From assembly GCA_039621445.1 (NCBI GenBank), contig CP154954.1:16200140-16264139 (forward strand): a stretch of 64,000 bases of DNA, given 5' to 3'. Position numbers and translations under genes: made by a program. The notes beneath the pieces are model-generated. The model searched no databases. It worked only from the letters and a program-made list of their open reading frames with translations, and was not told the DNA's origin. This document shows positions 60,113 to 64,000 of the stretch, in pieces. Source of the DNA: Euglena gracilis (Eukaryota > Euglenida > Euglenophyceae > Euglenales). Position 1 is the first letter of the stretch. The number at the start of each line of letters is the position of its first letter.

Positions 60113-62479
60113 GGGGCACGGAACGCTGGAGAACCCTGGTGGAGGTGGGAAGGGTGGCAGGAAGGCGTAGATTGGATTGAGACGTCTGGACCTTCGGATG
60201 ATCAGAGGTTGGGGGCAGATCGCCTCCAACCGGGTGGACTGCATTGCAACACGTTTCAAAAATGTTTAGTATTGTTGAAAATTCAAAATGAAATTTAATG
60301 GGGGGACTAAGATATGTTTCCCATTATCGATGCATGCCGCGTTGGTTGCTGAAAGAACAGCCGTCAAACTATATGAATGCAGTTTTGTTCCATCATGTTA
60401 ATCCTTTGGTTTTTTTAATTGCGGCCACCAGATCACCGAAATGTTCCTACCTAGACTTCCCCCCCATCCAGGGGGTTTGAGTATGTGTCCCGCCAAAAGT
60501 TTCACAGCAAAGGAGAGTCTCCAAGGGTGGGGGGCACCCCCCAAGAGGCATGGGGGTGGTGGGTCCTTGAGAGTGGGTGGGCGGTGGGCGGGGTTGGGCT
60601 GCTGGACCAACCGGGCGTTGATAGTGCTGTATTTTCTTCAGAAGTAGCTCTGGATGGGTGTTCGTAAAGACACATAATCACTGGGGGGGGGGGGCTGTGC
60701 TCCCCGTTCCTTGGGCCTCCTGTTGTGGGATTTGTGGTGCGTGGTGTGATGGATGACGTCGCTGATCGTCATTCTTTCGGCCAGGGCTCCCTCACCTGCT
60801 TGGTCCCCCACCAGATGCACAACGCGACGATGAAGCCCACACGCATCGCTTCGTCATGTACCGCATTGCGCGTGCACGACGGACGTCAACTTGCCACGAA
60901 GAGGCAAGAACGGGCAAGAGGCCTCTGTCTGCACTGGCAACCGTTGGGGGTTCTTGGGTACGCAATCCACAGGACCCCCCAAAGATGCGAAATCACAGGT
61001 TGGACTAAGATTGGTCATTCTTGGCATCCCTTTGTGGGTCTCTAGAAAATTTTCTGTGACTGAGAACTACATCTGAATGGTGGCGTCACGTACAGCATTG
61101 CCAACCGTTGCCAGACAAGAACAGGCTCAGATGAAATAGTTATGGTTTTCCTTGGTATATGAAGCGGGGTTGAGGGAGGACAGCGAAGACCCGCTTTGGC
61201 TTAGACGGGGGCAGCCACCGCAAACGCAAAGACCCCCTGCTCGTTGGATCGGAAACCAAGCAAGAACCCTTCAAAAATCACTGAACCAGGCTTAAAATTC
61301 CCTTGAGTGCGATTCTGCGTCGTTTTTTATTTTGGGTCAAAAATCGTGAATTTTCTCTTGCAGAAAAAAAACACAGTTGGTGTCAGCTCCTACCCCCACC
61401 CTCCCCATCTTCCAGGGCGGGGGAGGGTTCAACAAGGCGTTCCCGTACAGCCCTGCCTCCGCGTTTTGGTACAAATTGCCAGTTTTCCCCCACTCATCGC
61501 ATCGGAATTGATCCAAAACGAAAGCAAAAGGCATGGCTTTCCACTTTCAAAGCCACTCAATCGATTTTGGAAAAGGGGGTTGGTCACCAGGGGTTTTCGG
61601 ACCATCCGGGGGGGGGGGATCATGCGGGCCGGCGGTAAAAAGGTGCTGGTTGGACACCACCCCCCAGGGCAGGGTGGGTCCAAAGGGGGGGGGGGAGTCT
61701 GGCCAGCTGGGAGCAGGCCCCGGAGGGTTACCAAAAATTCCCTCAAAAAAAGCCCAAATCCAGCTGGGTTGGCTTTTCGGATTTTGGTTTTTCAGCCAAA
61801 ATTTGGAGGTGAAAACCCAAAGACCATCCAAAATACCATTTTTGGCCATTTTTGACCCCTTTTTCAAAAATTTTCGGTGCTTTTCGCTGAAAAAAATTTC
61901 GGTCCAGACCGGCTTCGCCAGGAAGAACCCAACTGTATTTCAGCCGACCCCAGGGGGGGAGTCCGCAGCCCAGCTGGGAGGTGCTGGCTGGAAACAGGAT
62001 GCTGGCTGGCTGGACCCCGGGGGGGGGGGTAGGACCCCCTCCGACTTAAGAAAACCCCGGTCCCTTGCAACAATGGCTCTAAATCGATGAATTTGGCACA
62101 TTTTTCAAATCCGATTCCTTTGGCGCCAGGCAGCAATTATCAGTCGTTCTGGCCGACCTCACCCCCCCCATGGGGGAGAGAGCCAAAAAACACTGCGAAA
62201 CCAATCAATTACCCCGGTGGTGGGTCAGGAACATACTTAACAAAAATATGGTCAATGGGGGTATTTTCTGGGTGTATGAAGCGGAACTTTGGTGTAGCAG
62301 GGCTCAAAAAATCATTTAGGAAAAAACCACACAAAGAAAGAGTTTAAAAATGCAAAATTAACAAAAATGAAACCCTTCCAAAGAAAAACAGCCCATGCAG
62401 GCTGGGGAAGAAACTACCACTGCACAATAATCAAAAACAAATTTGAACACAACAATGAAAAAAGAGTTGCTTGCAAAAG

Positions 62480-62590
62480 ATCAACGAGGACTCTGTAAAT
62501 AATGAAAATATAAATAAATAATACACAATAAACAATAATAATAATAATAAAAATAATAATATACTCTATAAATAACAATAATAAACTAAA
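62480..62590. repeat. AT-rich AAT/TAA microsatellite
   Basis: Imperfect aataataataa and ataaataa units. Confidence 0.75.
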
Positions 62591-62892
62591 CAAAAACCTC
62601 AGCCCCTTGCCCTCTTCCAAAAAGCAACAGCGGTTGCAGATGGGCCGAGTGGACCAGCACACTGCCTGTCCCGAGGTGGGATACACAGGGAGGGCACGGG
62701 ACGCTGCTAATAGGCACCCGGCGAGAGCGACCCTCCGTTGCAACATGGTCTGGGGCGGGGCCGCGGAGGTGGGCATGTGGGAGGGCACCTGAAACGGAGC
62801 TGTAAGTGAACAGCCACCCAGCATGGAATGTGTGCAGAGGACTGTCTGTCCCTGGACCTCAATGATGACGGGTGTCCCTAAAGTTAGCAAAA

Positions 62893-63192
62893 GTTTTCTC
62901 TCCTCTTCTATCTTTTCTCCTCTCGTTCCTATTCTTTTCTCTCTTCCTCTTTCTCTCTCTTCTCTCCCTCTCTTCTCTCTTCTCCTTCTCTCCTACACGG
63001 ACCCCTTCTCTCTCTCTTCTTGTCTTCTTTCATCTCTTCCTTTTCCTCTTCAGTTCTCCCTCCATCCTTCTCCCCTCTTCTCTCCCCCTCTACTATACTC
63101 TTTCTCTCTCTCCTCCCTCTCCTCTCCTTCTCTCCCCTGTCCTCTCATCTCCTCTCTCCCCCCTTCTCAACTTGCTCTCTTCTCTCTCTCGG
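62893..63192. repeat. 300-bp polypyrimidine (CT) tract
   Basis: Almost pure C/T on the + strand (ctctcttcttctcc-type). Open frames through it are S/L/F repeats and are artefacts. Confidence 0.9.
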
Positions 63193-63969
63193 TTATACGA
63201 TCACATTTTTTCCCCACCATTTCATGCCGTGGTGTCCGTGGCGTGTGGTTTGGCCATATGCCACAGACTACTGCAGAAATTTGCGGGGGGAAATAAAAAC
63301 ACATGCCAGATACAAAAAACACTGTGTGTAATGACTTTGATATGCTTTTATTTTGTGTAATACACACAAGGTTTTTGCTGATTGAGCCATCCTTTCTTGC
63401 ATCCTTTTTAACACCTTGTCATATTTTTTTCATGTGTTGGTGTTAAGTTTCATCCTTCGATGGCGTACAGTGGCAATTGTATGATAATATGTTTGTCACC
63501 ACGGGGGGGGGGGGTGTAAACCACATGGTGGTGCATTCTGCTTTCTCCCTATGAAGGCATATCCTTCAACCTCACCATTTTTTGCAGTTTCTGGGGTCGA
63601 GGTGCAAAGGAAGAAAGAAATCGCCTAGAAGCCAGAAAAAAACATCTGTCAGACATAGAAACGTTCGGTCTGCATTCCACGCTGTCTGTCATTTGCAGGC
63701 GTCGCCTATGGACCGTTCTGTCGGTTTCCCCACTCACTGAACCAAGGTGGGGCCCCAATTTTTGTTGTGGTCTTGGTGCGAAAGCTCTTGGAAGCTCTGC
63801 AAGTCTTCCGAATCGTGCGTCGCGTTCCCTCTGCTTGCGACCCAGCTCGGGCTTGCATCCGTCCGTGTGGGCCCCCACCTGATTGGTCCACCCCGAAGGG
63901 TTCATGGCAGGCAAATGACTGGTCTTTTTGCTCACTTTCCTGTGATTGGTTCCCAGGGGGGGGGGGAAT

Positions 63970-64000
63970 TCCCCAAGAAGGAAGGAAGGAAAGAAGGAAG
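63970..64000. repeat. GGAA microsatellite at window end
   Basis: Repeated gaaggaaggaag units run to the end of the window. Confidence 0.8.

Larger units (their letters stand above)
56164..64000. other. Right flank without recognised genes
   Basis: I support no gene here. Visible pieces are the tandem-unit relatives at 56600-56930, a short match near 57240-57270 to the gagctcagcgac region of the arms (24480, 31210), the coding-like block at 60010, C/G-run hairpins with a cttcgg-type core at 61860-62060, and low-complexity tracts. The stretch 57300-59560 is A/T-rich and apparently unique. Confidence 0.55.

Noticed and set aside
62872-63360. Serine/leucine-rich membrane-like proteins
   Set aside because: They translate a CT tract.

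Overview
This is eukaryotic nuclear DNA, probably from an animal or a protist; I cannot name the lineage. Reasons: GT-AG introns, AATAAA poly(A) signals, dispersed TTAGGG-like stretches, GATA and TA microsatellites, many small non-autonomous DNA transposons with 8-bp target duplications, and very GC3-rich exons set in large gene-free tracts full of C/G runs. No bacterial operon, rRNA, CRISPR array or convincing tRNA gene is visible.

Layout. 1-5216: left flank, mostly non-coding; about 2.0-5.06 kb of it is a compacted, diverged, colinear relative of a block inside the repeat arms. 5217-27118 and 28624-50691: two arms, about 22 kb each, of one inverted duplication, diverged by substitutions and indels, with a 1.5-kb spacer (27119-28623). 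The inner parts of the arms (10.7-27.1 and 28.6-45.5 kb) are repeat-rich and have no gene I can support. 56164-64000: right flank, repeats and low-complexity tracts only.

The most interesting object is at 45489-56163. A 26-bp imperfect terminal inverted repeat (23/26 matches) bounds a 10.7-kb element carrying two spliced, GC-rich genes on the + strand. Gene B (about 46.6-50.2 kb) has a hydrophobic strand ending in a D-N-F motif, then a second strand ending in D and a W-H-A-Y-K motif; I suggest a transposase-like RNase H-fold protein. Gene A (50714-54743) has a ParB/sulfiredoxin-like domain with a G-Q-H motif, an unidentified middle part and a long charged tail. About 25 copies of a near-palindrome (core GATGCGCGCA-WW-TGCGCAAAT, often with AATAAA just outside) lie in introns and intergenic spaces, and I found good copies only inside this element and its truncated twin.

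The left arm carries the twin (5217-10692, reversed). It has gene B but no gene A, because the arm stops 22 bp before the gene A start codon. Gene B there is broken by a 352-bp transposon with an 8-bp target duplication and by a frameshift. A diverged gene B fragment (28027-28401) lies in the spacer. The window thus records a candidate undescribed two-gene mobile element, a large inverted duplication that copied part of it, and small transposon insertions from before and after the duplication.
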